Part shown: positions 1-7,061 of the stretch, in pieces
Layout: each line of letters begins with the position of its first letter
Numbering within the stretch: the first letter of the stretch is position 1
NCBI GenBank assembly: GCA_965659745.1
Contig: CBFHXF010000028.1
Coordinates: 1 to 25,739, forward strand
Length of the DNA: 25,739 nt
Source of the DNA: VMCP01 sp965659745
GTDB taxonomy: Bacteria > Bacteroidota > Bacteroidia > NS11-12g > UBA955
Direction: 5' to 3'
The notes under the pieces: generated by a model
What the model was told of the DNA's origin: nothing
Database searches by the model: none
What the model saw: the letters and a program-made list of their open reading frames with translations, nothing else
Translations under genes and position numbers: made by a program

Positions 1-1397
1 AATTCGCCCTCGCTCATGCCGTCGGTCTTCCCCAATTCTTCGGTTTTGGCCTTAGCTGTATCGTACATTTCCTGCAATAAATCGTCGGCATCCACCACTG
101 TACCTTCTCTGCTCTTCATTTTTCCTGAAGGAAGATCTACCATTCCATAGCTGGCGTGATACATGCCCTTAGCGTATGAACGGCCCAACTTTTCCATTAT
201 TAGGAACAATACTTTAAAGTGGTAATCTTGTTCATTTCCTACTACATACACACTGCGCTGAATGCCGTGATCTTGGTATTTCAAATCAGCAGTTCCCATA
301 TCTTGTGTAATGTATACCGAAGTTCCATCTCCACGTTGTACCAATTTCTCATCCAAGCCATCGGCCGTCAAATCTATCCAAACAGAGCCGTCTTCTTTCT
401 TGAAAAACACCCCAGTCGTTAAACCCTCCTGTACAATGTCTTTCCCTAATAAATAGGTATTGCTTTCGTAATACATAGCGTCGAAGTTGACTCCCAAACG
501 CTCGTACGTGCGATTGAAGCCTTCGTAAACCCATGCATTCATGGTGCTCCAAAGTTGTATTACGGCATCATCCTTGGCCTCCCATTGACGCAACATTTCT
601 TGGCAAGATTTCATCAGTTCCGATTGATTACGCACCAAATCCTTGATGTCGCCTTTGAACTTGGAAACTTGCTTTTCGTCTTTGCTACCTATTAGTTTTT
701 CATAGGTATCTAAATACCTTTTTTGGATTTTTGCATCGCTGCAAACCCATTCACCAGCCAACGCTGCAGCCAATTCTTCCGCGGTTTGTTCTTGTAATTT
801 ATTCTCAAAAACTACGTAATATTTGCCCACTAGATGGTCGCCCTTTAATCCTGAATCTTGAGGATTTTCGCCATTCCCAAAGCGCTGCCACGCCAACATA
901 CTCTTGCAAATATGGATGCCTCGATCGTTAATTAAATTGGCTTTTACAACAGGATAACCCGCCGCTTTCATGATTTCCGCAATGGAATATCCCATCAAAA
1001 TATTACGAATATGTCCTAGGTGCAACGGCTTGTTGGTATTCGGACTCGAATATTCCACCATTACCTTTTCTTCTTTTTGGGGGAAGCTTTTCTGGGCAGC
1101 TAAGGCGTGTAAGGTTTCCCCCCAGTAAGAAGCCGAGACACTTAAATTAAGAAAGCCTTTTATTACGTTGTAGCCGCTTAATTGTGGTGTGGCATTCACG
1201 AGGGTTTCGCCTAATTCTTGCGCGGTTAATTCAGGGCTTTTGCCAGATCTTCGGACCAAAGGAAAAACGACAAACGTGTAATCGCCCTCAAAAATGGGCT
1301 TCGTTTTTTCGATTTTTACCTCTACATCGGCAGAGGCACCGTACAACTGCTCGATAGCGGTTGACAATCCTTTGATGATCAGATCTTCAATATTCAT
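1..1397 (-). CDS. argS: Arginyl-tRNA synthetase, C-terminus cut off by window edge
   Basis: Class I aminoacyl-tRNA synthetase that charges tRNA-Arg in the cytoplasm. The frame stays open from an ATG at 1397 to the left window edge, giving 465 codons of the usual roughly 590, so the end of the anticodon-binding domain is missing. An N-terminal additional domain occupies about residues 1-105. The HIGH signature appears as HLGH at residues 126-129, inside the ArgS-typical stretch VEYSSPNTNKPLHLGHIRN. The KMSKS counterpart is KMKS at 426-429, followed by REGTVVDADDLL. The start is supported by a TATCTTTG -7 promoter box 7 nt upstream, which lies inside the 3' end of rlmH. The family call is secure; the gene simply continues outside the window. 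Confidence 0.97.
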   Translation of the reverse strand, partial: MNIEDLIIKGLSTAIEQLYGASADVEVKIEKTKPIFEGDYTFVVFPLVRRSGKSPELTAQELGETLVNATPQLSGYNVIKGFLNLSVSASYWGETLHALAAQKSFPQKEEKVMVEYSSPNTNKPLHLGHIRNILMGYSIAEIMKAAGYPVVKANLINDRGIHICKSMLAWQRFGNGENPQDSGLKGDHLVGKYYVVFENKLQEQTAEELAAALAGEWVCSDAKIQKRYLDTYEKLIGSKDEKQVSKFKGDIKDLVRNQSELMKSCQEMLRQWEAKDDAVIQLWSTMNAWVYEGFNRTYERLGVNFDAMYYESNTYLLGKDIVQEGLTTGVFFKKEDGSVWIDLTADGLDEKLVQRGDGTSVYITQDMGTADLKYQDHGIQRSVYVVGNEQDYHFKVLFLIMEKLGRSYAKGMYHASYGMVDLPSGKMKSREGTVVDADDLLQEMYDTAKAKTEELGKTDGMSEGE

Positions 1398-1404
1398 GGA
1401 ACCG

Positions 1405-1412
1405 CAAAGATA
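1405..1412 (-). promoter_or_regulatory. Bacteroidota -7 promoter box for argS
   Basis: Read on the minus strand this is TATCTTTG, a full match to the Bacteroidota -7 consensus TANNTTTG. Only 7 nt separate it from the argS ATG, so the 5' leader would be very short or absent. I see no TTTG -33 box at the usual 19-21 nt distance. The box overlaps the coding 3' end of rlmH. Confidence 0.5.
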
Positions 1413-1416
1413 CGAA

Positions 1417-1878
1417 TCAGATATGGTGATAACCCGTATTTTTCGAAATCTGGTAGGCGCGGTAAATTTGTTCGGTTAATACCAAACGGGCAATTTGATG
1501 GGGGAAAACAAAATCGCTGAGTTTGATGCATTCGCATTGCTGTCGTAATTCTTCAGAAAACCCATAGGCGCCGCCGATGGCTAGGATAAGATCTCCGCGG
1601 CTGTGATTGAGTTTTTGTTCGATCCATTGACTGAATTTGGGAGACGTAAACGACTGTCCGCGTTCATCACAAAGTATGAGGGTGTCGCCGGCTTTGATTT
1701 TTTTTCGAAGCGATTCGCTTTCAATTCGTTGCTGTTGTTCAGGTAGGGAAACCTTAGAAGAGGGGATAACCCATGTTTTCGTCGCAAAAACGCCCTGAAG
1801 TTTTTTTAGATAGTCGCCGCAGAGGGCTTCTATTTGGGCGTTTTTGTGACTTTCTATATAGGCAATAACGATTGCCAC
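1417..1878 (-). CDS. rlmH: 23S rRNA (pseudouridine1915-N3)-methyltransferase RlmH
   Basis: SPOUT-class methyltransferase that uses S-adenosylmethionine to methylate pseudouridine 1915 in helix 69 of 23S rRNA. Length 153 residues, normal for the family. The C-terminal half carries the family hallmarks: LCDERGQ (substrate strand), LAIGGAYGFSEEL (SAM-binding knot loop), LSDFVFPHQIARLVLTEQIYRAYQI, and the terminal GYHH tail. The start lies 3 nt past the stop of the upstream OmpA-like lipoprotein gene, so the two are probably one transcript. The protein acts as a homodimer in the family. No alternative identity is likely. Confidence 0.97.
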   Translation of the reverse strand: MAIVIAYIESHKNAQIEALCGDYLKKLQGVFATKTWVIPSSKVSLPEQQQRIESESLRKKIKAGDTLILCDERGQSFTSPKFSQWIEQKLNHSRGDLILAIGGAYGFSEELRQQCECIKLSDFVFPHQIARLVLTEQIYRAYQISKNTGYHHI

Positions 1879-1881
1879 TTT

Positions 1882-2853
1882 TTAGTTCTGATTTAAGATT
1901 TCGAGTATTTTATCTAACTGAGGGGTTAAGATAATCTCGGTACGGCGATTTTTAGCGCGGCCTTCGGGTGTGTCGTTAGAGGCAACGGGCATGGTTTCTC
2001 CACGGCCAACAGCAGAGATTCTTTTATCCGAAATACCGCCTTGTTTGATTAAAATTCGAGAAATACTGGTTGCGCGCAATACACTGAGGTCCCAATTATC
2101 TTTCATTTTTTCACTTTCTTTCATGGGAACGTTATCGGTATGGCCTTCTACGCCAATTTGTACGTCGTTCTTTTCGTTAAGGGCTTTGGCAATTTGCACC
2201 AATGCTTCTACACCTTTAGGGTCTACGGTAATGCTTCCGCTCTTGAAGAGCAATTTTTCAGGAAGAATTACATAAACCTTGCCGTTTTTATACTCTACTT
2301 GAATATCGAGCTCTTCAAATCCGGCTAAAGCCTTTAGAATGGCTTCTTTTAGCAGAAGAACGGCTGAATCTTTGCGGCGCAGTTCGGCTTCTAATTCAAT
2401 TACCCGTTGCGATACCACTTCCAGTTCTTGTCTTATCTTTTGAAGTCGTAACCTTTCTTTTTCAGCTTCGGCAAGGGCGTCGTTGAGTTCGAGTTCTTTT
2501 GAGGCTATGGCTTTGTTTTTTTGTTCTATTTCTTGAGCCAATTTGCGTTGTTTTTCAGTTAGGTTTTCGCCTAGGCTTTCCAAATAGGTTTTGTTTTCTG
2601 ACATTTGGCGTTGGCAAATTTGCAAGGAGTCGTTAAGTGCAGAGGCCCGCAACCTTTGCGTTTCCATGGCAAGTTCAACTCCGCGTACCACATTGATAAT
2701 GGAATCACGGAACCTTACTTCTTCCCGGCGGTCGTTCTGACATACCCTAACAATGGAATCTTTTTGCTGTTCAAGGCCTTGGTATTGTTTTTTGCTTACA
2801 CAGGAAAACAGGCTAACACCTATTAACCAAAAAGCAGCGATACGAATGGACAT
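1882..2853 (-). CDS. OmpA-family peptidoglycan-binding lipoprotein with coiled coil
   Basis: Predicted outer-membrane lipoprotein of 323 residues. A signal peptide ends in the lipobox LFSC with the lipidated cysteine at residue 18. Residues about 25-165 are rich in E, K, Q and L in heptad-like order and should form a long coiled coil. The C-terminal OmpA domain (about 195-315) has the peptidoglycan-binding signature GHTDNVP at 237-243 and NRRTEI at 302-307. The architecture suggests a rod that starts at the outer membrane and grips the peptidoglycan. This type is common in Bacteroidota and is usually annotated only as an OmpA/MotB family protein. It is cotranscribed with rlmH (3-nt gap). A TATATTTG promoter box sits 4 nt before the ATG. 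The exact cellular role is unknown. Confidence 0.9.
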   Translation of the reverse strand: MSIRIAAFWLIGVSLFSCVSKKQYQGLEQQKDSIVRVCQNDRREEVRFRDSIINVVRGVELAMETQRLRASALNDSLQICQRQMSENKTYLESLGENLTEKQRKLAQEIEQKNKAIASKELELNDALAEAEKERLRLQKIRQELEVVSQRVIELEAELRRKDSAVLLLKEAILKALAGFEELDIQVEYKNGKVYVILPEKLLFKSGSITVDPKGVEALVQIAKALNEKNDVQIGVEGHTDNVPMKESEKMKDNWDLSVLRATSISRILIKQGGISDKRISAVGRGETMPVASNDTPEGRAKNRRTEIILTPQLDKILEILNQN

Positions 2854-2857
2854 GCTA

Positions 2858-2865
2858 CAAATATA
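2858..2865 (-). promoter_or_regulatory. -7 promoter box for the OmpA-like lipoprotein gene
   Basis: Read on the minus strand this is TATATTTG, a perfect TANNTTTG box. It ends only 4 nt before the ATG at 2853. Transcription should then start at or beside the start codon, which suggests a leaderless mRNA. A -33 TTTG is not seen at the standard spacing; GTTG lies 23 nt upstream. Confidence 0.5.
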
Positions 2866-3087
2866 GAGACAGGGTTTGGGCTGTTACGCAACGCGGATGA
2901 TACTGTGCGCTAAAGTGGACATTGAAAAAGGGGTTTAGGGTAGTTGTTGAATTTCAAGCGGATAGAACGTGAAACAAATGCGTAACGATATTTTTTTTTT
3001 CATGAACAAAAACGGCGAAGAAATCAGTGTTTACAAGGAGTTTTTTTGTTAAAGAATTGTAAATCAGCATGAAATAAGATCATAAAA
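2866..3087. other. Intergenic region between divergent OmpA-like and rhodopsin genes
   Basis: The gap between the divergent OmpA-like and rhodopsin genes is about 300 bases (2854-3155). Beyond the two promoter candidates listed separately and the upstream 20-bp repeat, I see only AT-rich sequence with homopolymer T runs near 2990-3000 and 3041-3047. A 16-codon reading frame at 3002-3052 has no support. No RNA gene or hairpin terminator is evident. Confidence 0.5.
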
Positions 3088-3119
3088 TTTGTTTTTTCAA
3101 AACCTTTGTTCAACATTTG
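3088..3119 (+). promoter_or_regulatory. Candidate promoter for the proteorhodopsin gene
   Basis: TTTG at 3088-3091 is followed after 20 nt by AACATTTG at 3112-3119. This fits the Bacteroidota pattern TTTG-N19-21-TANNTTTG with one mismatch (A for the first T). The start of transcription would fall near 3125, leaving a leader of about 30 nt that contains the 20-bp direct repeat and an A-rich stretch in front of the ATG. Confidence 0.5.
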
Positions 3120-3134
3120 TGTTTATTCATAACA

Positions 3135-3154
3135 CAAAAACCAAAACACTAAAG
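3135..3154 (+). repeat. 20-bp direct repeat, upstream copy
   Basis: An exact 20-base match to 4156-4175, beginning CAAAAACCAAAA and ending CACTAAAG. It lies directly in front of the rhodopsin start codon and includes the probable ribosome-binding region. The second copy lies just beyond the rhodopsin terminator, so the pair brackets the whole rhodopsin unit. Confidence 0.85.
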
Positions 3155-3155
3155 T

Positions 3156-3908
3156 ATGTTACATTTACTCACAAATGGAGGAGGACACCAAGCGTTATTG
3201 GAACTCTTCAAAGCAAACGACCTAAGTTCGTACACTGCTTTCACATTTTTCGTAGGCACCATGGCCATGATGGCTGCGGCTGCTTTCTTCTTTTTAGAAA
3301 TGCGCAACGTACCTGAGCGCTGGAGAACATCTGTATTAGTAAGCGGATTGATTACCTTCATCGCAGCGGTGCATTATTATTACATGCGTGATTTCTTCAC
3401 TGAAACTGGCGAAAGCCCCGTATTTTTCCGTTATGTAGATTGGTTATTGACTGTGCCTTTGATGTGTGTTGAGTTCTACTTAATCACTAAGAAAGCAGGA
3501 GCCAAAATGGGTCTATTGTGGAAATTAATCTTCGCATCTGTTGTGATGTTGGTTACAGGTTACTTCGGTGAGGCTGTATACCGCGATAGCTCAGTATTGT
3601 GGGGTGTATTGTCTGGTTTAGCTTACTTCTACATCGTATACCTAGTATGGTTTGGTGAAGTTGCTGAATTGGCGAAGTCTGCAGGCGAAAACGTACAACA
3701 AGCCGTTAAAGTATTGGCTTGGTTCGTATTAGTAGGTTGGGCTATCTATCCATTAGGTTACATCATCGGAACTCCAGGTGGATTGTTCGGTGCGTTCGGT
3801 TCTGCTGAACCAAACCCTATGATGGATGTAGTTTACAACATCGGTGATGCCGTTAACAAAATCGGATTCGGTTTGGTTATCTATGCATTGAGCCAGAAAG
3901 AAAAATAA
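3156..3908 (+). CDS. Proteorhodopsin (green-tuned light-driven proton pump, DTE type)
   Basis: Seven-helix microbial rhodopsin of 250 residues that binds retinal and should pump protons outward across the inner membrane. Helix C carries the DTE pump motif: D95 (proton acceptor), T99 and E106 (donor), with R92 nearby. H73 in helix B is the usual partner of the acceptor Asp. K235 in helix G (VNKIGFG) is the Schiff-base lysine, with D231 one turn before. The spectral-tuning position equivalent to GPR L105 is M103, which flavobacterial green-absorbing pumps share. G150 (LWGVLSG) falls at the xanthorhodopsin fenestration position. Codons are strongly biased to TTC, TAC and ATC, unlike the neighbours, as expected for high expression. 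It is monocistronic, with its own promoter and terminator. Retinal and carotenoid genes are not in the window. Confidence 0.97.
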   Translation: MLHLLTNGGGHQALLELFKANDLSSYTAFTFFVGTMAMMAAAAFFFLEMRNVPERWRTSVLVSGLITFIAAVHYYYMRDFFTETGESPVFFRYVDWLLTVPLMCVEFYLITKKAGAKMGLLWKLIFASVVMLVTGYFGEAVYRDSSVLWGVLSGLAYFYIVYLVWFGEVAELAKSAGENVQQAVKVLAWFVLVGWAIYPLGYIIGTPGGLFGAFGSAEPNPMMDVVYNIGDAVNKIGFGLVIYALSQKEK

Positions 3909-3940
3909 AATTAGTTATCGATCGTAAGATTGTATAAACA
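3864..3940 (+). repeat. 77-bp sequence duplicated across the scaffold gap (left copy)
   Basis: The last 77 bases before the Ns, covering the final codons of the rhodopsin gene and 32 bases downstream, recur identically at 4041-4117. This looks like overlapping contig ends rather than biology. Confidence 0.95.
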
Positions 3941-4040
3941 NNNNNNNNNNNNNNNNNNNNNNNNNNNNNNNNNNNNNNNNNNNNNNNNNNNNNNNNNNNN
4001 NNNNNNNNNNNNNNNNNNNNNNNNNNNNNNNNNNNNNNNN
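3941..4040. other. Scaffold gap of exactly 100 N
   Basis: A run of 100 unknown bases, the conventional placeholder for a gap of unknown size. Because the flanks overlap by 77 identical bases, the two contigs probably join directly and both the gap and one copy of the 77 bp are artificial. Confidence 0.97.
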
Positions 4041-4117
4041 GGATTCGGTTTGGTTATCTATGCATTGAGCCAGAAAGAAAAATAAAATTAGTTATCGATC
4101 GTAAGATTGTATAAACA
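4041..4117 (+). repeat. 77-bp sequence duplicated across the scaffold gap (right copy)
   Basis: Identical to 3864-3940. It contains the last 14 codons and stop of the rhodopsin gene, with no start or upstream part. It should not be annotated as a second rhodopsin gene or pseudogene unless long reads show a tandem copy. Confidence 0.93.
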
Positions 4118-4118
4118 T

Positions 4119-4147
4119 AAAAAGGCGCCCCGACAGGCGCCTTTTTT
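4119..4147. terminator. Bidirectional intrinsic terminator between rhodopsin and RNase E/G genes
   Basis: A perfect GGCGCC/GGCGCC stem (4124-4129 with 4136-4141) has a 6-nt loop CCGACA. It is flanked by A5 on the left and T6 on the right, so the stem can extend to 11 pairs. The A and T runs make it functional on both strands. It would end the rhodopsin transcript and the convergent RNase E/G transcript, whose stop codon is at 4197. Confidence 0.9.
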
Positions 4148-4155
4148 GCTGATTT

Positions 4156-4175
4156 CAAAAACCAAAACACTAAAG
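4156..4175 (+). repeat. 20-bp direct repeat, downstream copy
   Basis: Exact copy of 3135-3154. It lies 8 nt beyond the terminator T run and 21 nt before the RNase E/G stop codon. No start codon follows it, so it is not serving as a leader here. Confidence 0.85.
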
Positions 4176-4196
4176 GTATCAGCGAACCTTTTATCT

Positions 4197-5744
4197 TTAA
4201 GATACCGGCTGTTTATCGCCGTTTACTACCGTATAAGAAGTTAATGCGCTGTGCTCATCCTTTTCAAGTCGCAACCACCTGCGGTGTTGCAACCACCATT
4301 TCATGCGCAAAGAAGGAAATCCTCCTGAGAAATAATGCGTAATTAATGGATGAGCTTTTAGGGTAATCTCTTTTTGATTCATCTGTTCCCACAGATATAC
4401 AATTTCGTTTTCGATTTTCTCTAATAATTGAACACTGCTGTCGGCTTTACCCGTACCCATGCAGCTCGGACATAATTCGAGGTTGGCAATTTCAACGGCG
4501 GGACGCACCCTTTCACGAGTAATTTGAACCAGTCCAAATTTGGTAATGGGTAAAATGGTGTGTCGAGCGCGATCGGTAGACATGGCATCTTTTAACTTTT
4601 GATGCAATGTAGACTTGTTTTTGGGGTCTTTCATGTCGATGAAATCGACAACGATTATTCCCCCCATATCGCGTAAGCGTATTTGGCGTGCAATTTCGTG
4701 TACCGCTTCGATATTAATTTGGAATACATTTTCTTCTCGATTTTGAGGATCGAAAGAGGTGCTTCCACTATTAACATCAATTACGTGCAGGGCTTCGGTA
4801 TGTTCAATTACCAAATAGGCCCCTCCGCTGAAGGGTACATTTTTACCGAATGAACTTTTGATTTGTTTGGTGATACCGTACTGGTCGAAAATCGGTACTT
4901 TCCCTTGATAAAGCTTGAGCACCTTTTGGGTGTCGAGATTGTATCGGGTAAGTGTGGATTCTAATAGCTGGTGTACTTCTGAATCGTCGGTGGTAATTTG
5001 GGTGAAGGAATCGTTTACGATATCTCGAAGTAAGGTTTCGAGTCGATTTTCATTATTGGTAATACGTTCTCCGAATTGAGCCCGTCTAAGACCAATAACC
5101 AATTCATCCCATTTTTTCATTAATTCACGAAGATCTCGATCGAGTTCTTCTAATGCCACACCTTCGGCAATCGTTCTGATGATAACCCCAAAGTTTTTGG
5201 GTCGAAGGCTGCTTGCTAAATCTTTGAGGCGATTTTTTTCTTTGGTATTACCAATTTTCCGTGAAACAGAAATGTTATTGGTAAAGGGTACCAAAATAAA
5301 GTACCTTCCTGGAATAGATAAGTCGCATGTAATTTTTGGTCCTTTGTTGGCAATAGGTTCCTTAATAACCTGCACCAATAAGGTTTCTCCGCTGCGAATG
5401 GTTTGAGAAATCTTGCCTGCTTTGTTCGTACGTTCTTCAAATTCGAATTCGTCGAGGTCTGTCGCTATCCGAGGATTTTGACGAACGGTTTTGACGAATT
5501 TTTGTATGGATTTAATGTTAGGACCTAAATCAAAATAGGTGAGAAACCCATCTTTTTCAGATTTTAAGTCAACAAACGCCGCATTTAAAGACGGCGAAAT
5601 CTTACGTACCTTTCCGAGATAAAAATCACCCACCTGAAAAGGAGCATCGTATTGCTCCTTATGCAGTTCGGTTAATTTTTTTTCAGCGAGCAATGCAATC
5701 TCAATCCCAGACGAACTTTTCTTTATGACTAACTCGTTCGACAA
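4197..5744 (-). CDS. rng: Ribonuclease E/G family endoribonuclease
   Basis: Endoribonuclease of the Rne/Rng family, expected to process rRNA precursors and start mRNA decay in the cytoplasm. Length 515 residues, RNase G-like, without the long C-terminal scaffold of E. coli RNase E. An S1-type RNA-binding domain spans about residues 36-130 (VGDFYLGKVRKISPSLNAAFVD). The catalytic metal-binding aspartates are D323 (HVIDVNSGS) and D367 (IIVVDFIDM). The zinc-link cysteines are C425 and C428 (CPSCMGTG). It is last in the operon HU-like, TPR, small basic protein, RNase, 22 nt behind the small basic gene. Its transcript probably ends at the shared terminator at 4119-4147. Confidence 0.96.
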   Translation of the reverse strand: MSNELVIKKSSSGIEIALLAEKKLTELHKEQYDAPFQVGDFYLGKVRKISPSLNAAFVDLKSEKDGFLTYFDLGPNIKSIQKFVKTVRQNPRIATDLDEFEFEERTNKAGKISQTIRSGETLLVQVIKEPIANKGPKITCDLSIPGRYFILVPFTNNISVSRKIGNTKEKNRLKDLASSLRPKNFGVIIRTIAEGVALEELDRDLRELMKKWDELVIGLRRAQFGERITNNENRLETLLRDIVNDSFTQITTDDSEVHQLLESTLTRYNLDTQKVLKLYQGKVPIFDQYGITKQIKSSFGKNVPFSGGAYLVIEHTEALHVIDVNSGSTSFDPQNREENVFQINIEAVHEIARQIRLRDMGGIIVVDFIDMKDPKNKSTLHQKLKDAMSTDRARHTILPITKFGLVQITRERVRPAVEIANLELCPSCMGTGKADSSVQLLEKIENEIVYLWEQMNQKEITLKAHPLITHYFSGGFPSLRMKWWLQHRRWLRLEKDEHSALTSYTVVNGDKQPVS

Positions 5745-5766
5745 AATAAAGGGATAAACGATTTAA

Positions 5767-5856
5767 TTACTTCTTCTTGTGACGATTCTTACGCAAACGT
5801 TTCTTACGCTTGTGCGTCGCAATTTTATGTCTTTTTCTTTTCTTACCGCTTGGCAT
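5767..5856 (-). CDS. Small basic ribosomal-type protein (AURKAIP1/COX24 domain, bS22-like)
   Basis: A 29-residue frame beginning MPSGKKRKRHKIATHKRKK and ending in RHKKK, followed by TAA. More than half the residues are K or R. This matches the tiny AURKAIP1/COX24-domain proteins of Bacteroidota, which resemble the mycobacterial small-subunit protein bS22. It should therefore bind rRNA on the ribosome, though that role is inferred from the family. It is easily missed because of its length. It lies between the TPR gene (12-nt gap) and the RNase E/G gene (22-nt gap), the same order seen in relatives, so it is probably cotranscribed. Confidence 0.88.
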   Translation of the reverse strand: MPSGKKRKRHKIATHKRKKRLRKNRHKKK

Positions 5857-5868
5857 AACTCTATTTTT

Positions 5869-6705
5869 TTATTGTGTTACTGTTTGTTTTCGCTGCATTT
5901 TCACCGCTAGATTTAAGTAAGTCTTAGCGTTTACAGAGTCTCCCGATTGGCCATATAAGTCGCTTAATTCAAACAACCAATAAGGATTTTCGGGCTGCAA
6001 AGATACTAATTTTTCGCATTTTTTCACGGCTTTTCCCATTTGATTTGACTTTTTCAGTAAATTCAAGTGGATGAAATTCAATTCTAAGTCGTTGCTGTCG
6101 ATTTCTTGTGATTCTTTCAAGGTACCTACGAAAGCCATAGGTTGATTCAAATACTCACTCTGATATACAATTAAGGCGTTGCGTAAGGGCATTTGCGACT
6201 TATCTTGCTGTAATCCGATATCGATCCATTTTTTTCCCTGCTGAAACAGAAACGCTCGTTGGGTTTCATTTTCAATTTGGGAGGCCGCTAAAAATACTAA
6301 CTCACGTGCCACATCTGTAAGGGTGCCTTGTTTTTTGAACTCCATTAAATCGGCATGTAACAAAGCAACTAATGGGGCATTGCGGGTTTCTTCTGCCCAT
6401 TTCAAGGCGATCTGTAAACTATCGGTAACTGCTTTCTCTGGATCTTGAAGAATGACCCGAGCAATATATGGGGGTGGTTTGGTTGCGCTAAATAACGAAC
6501 TTAGGAACTGCACCCGTGTTATAGGCTCATTAGACAAAACACCCTCAGAAGTAGCACCGGCATTGCCCGGAACTATTTCTGAGGGTGTAAGGTTACCACT
6601 TTTTACGGTAGGTGATTGCCATTTAACTCCCAAATACAATACGCCAACTGCGATAGCTACCACAGAAATGGCAGTGATTTGTTTTTTGGGCGTTGACAAT
6701 AACAT
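5869..6705 (-). CDS. Membrane-anchored TPR-repeat protein
   Basis: Protein of 278 residues with one N-terminal transmembrane segment (about residues 9-27, ITAISVVAIAVGVLYLGV) and no cleavable lipobox, so it is probably anchored in the inner membrane facing the periplasm. The rest is helical. The C-terminal part (about 200-270) reads as tetratricopeptide repeats: ELNFIHLNLLKKSNQMGKA, then LQPENPYWLFELSDLYGQSGD. TPR domains usually mediate protein-protein contacts; the partner is unknown. It begins 3 nt after the HU-like gene stop and is followed by the basic ribosomal-type gene, a conserved order in Bacteroidota that hints at a link with translation or RNA metabolism. No specific function is assigned. 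Confidence 0.8.
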   Translation of the reverse strand: MLLSTPKKQITAISVVAIAVGVLYLGVKWQSPTVKSGNLTPSEIVPGNAGATSEGVLSNEPITRVQFLSSLFSATKPPPYIARVILQDPEKAVTDSLQIALKWAEETRNAPLVALLHADLMEFKKQGTLTDVARELVFLAASQIENETQRAFLFQQGKKWIDIGLQQDKSQMPLRNALIVYQSEYLNQPMAFVGTLKESQEIDSNDLELNFIHLNLLKKSNQMGKAVKKCEKLVSLQPENPYWLFELSDLYGQSGDSVNAKTYLNLAVKMQRKQTVTQ

Positions 6706-6708
6706 TCG

Positions 6709-7011
6709 TTAAGAAATACGCTCGGTTAAAACCTCGCTCTCCTTCACTTGCTGTGCAAACTCTTTCGCAGGTTTAAATCGGGCAACGTAATGCGCAGGAA
6801 CAACTAATGATGTATTGCGTTTGATGTTACGCGCTACTTTCGTTTTACGCTCCTTTAGTTCAAAAGTACCAAAACCACGGAGGTAAATATTGTTTCCATT
6901 AATCATCGAGTTTTTCACAACTACAAAAAAGTTGTCGATGGTGTCCGCAATTGCAGCCTTCTCTAGACCCGTGCGCACAGCGATTTCGTTAACAATCTCA
7001 GACTTAGTCAT
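6709..7011 (-). CDS. HU/IHF-family nucleoid protein
   Basis: Histone-like DNA-binding protein of the HU/IHF family, about 100 residues. It starts MTKSEIVNEIAVRTGL, and the arm region shows GFGTFELKERKTKVARNIKRN followed by VPAHYVARFKPAKEF. These are the family dimer core, the DNA-bending arm and the closing strand. A frame with a start 15 nt upstream (7026) exists, but MTKSEIV is the usual family N-terminus, so the ATG at 7011 is preferred. The tail after KPAKEF is about 15 residues and slightly longer than in E. coli HU. It is divergent from mutY with about 50 nt between, and is the first gene of the operon that ends in RNase E/G. Confidence 0.93.
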   Translation of the reverse strand: MTKSEIVNEIAVRTGLEKAAIADTIDNFFVVVKNSMINGNNIYLRGFGTFELKERKTKVARNIKRNTSLVVPAHYVARFKPAKEFAQQVKESEVLTERIS

Positions 7012-7061
7012 AATTTTGTGGTGCAAAAAAAGTACATAATGCAGTAATTTGCACCATATAC

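Noticed and set aside
1970..2275. 101-codon open frame opposite the OmpA-like lipoprotein gene
   Set aside because: Antisense shadow; the minus strand encodes a full OmpA domain across it.
3002..3052. 16-codon frame (MNKNGEEISVYKEFFC) upstream of the rhodopsin gene
   Set aside because: Very short, no promoter box in front, and located in AT-rich intergenic DNA; chance is enough.
3156..3908. Rhodopsin as a sodium pump (NQ motif) or chloride pump
   Set aside because: Helix C has D-T-E at 95/99/106, the proton-pump motif, not NDQ or NTQ.
4041..4085. Rhodopsin C-terminal fragment read as a second, broken rhodopsin gene
   Set aside because: It is part of an exact 77-bp overlap of contig ends around a 100-N filler, so an assembly artefact explains it better.
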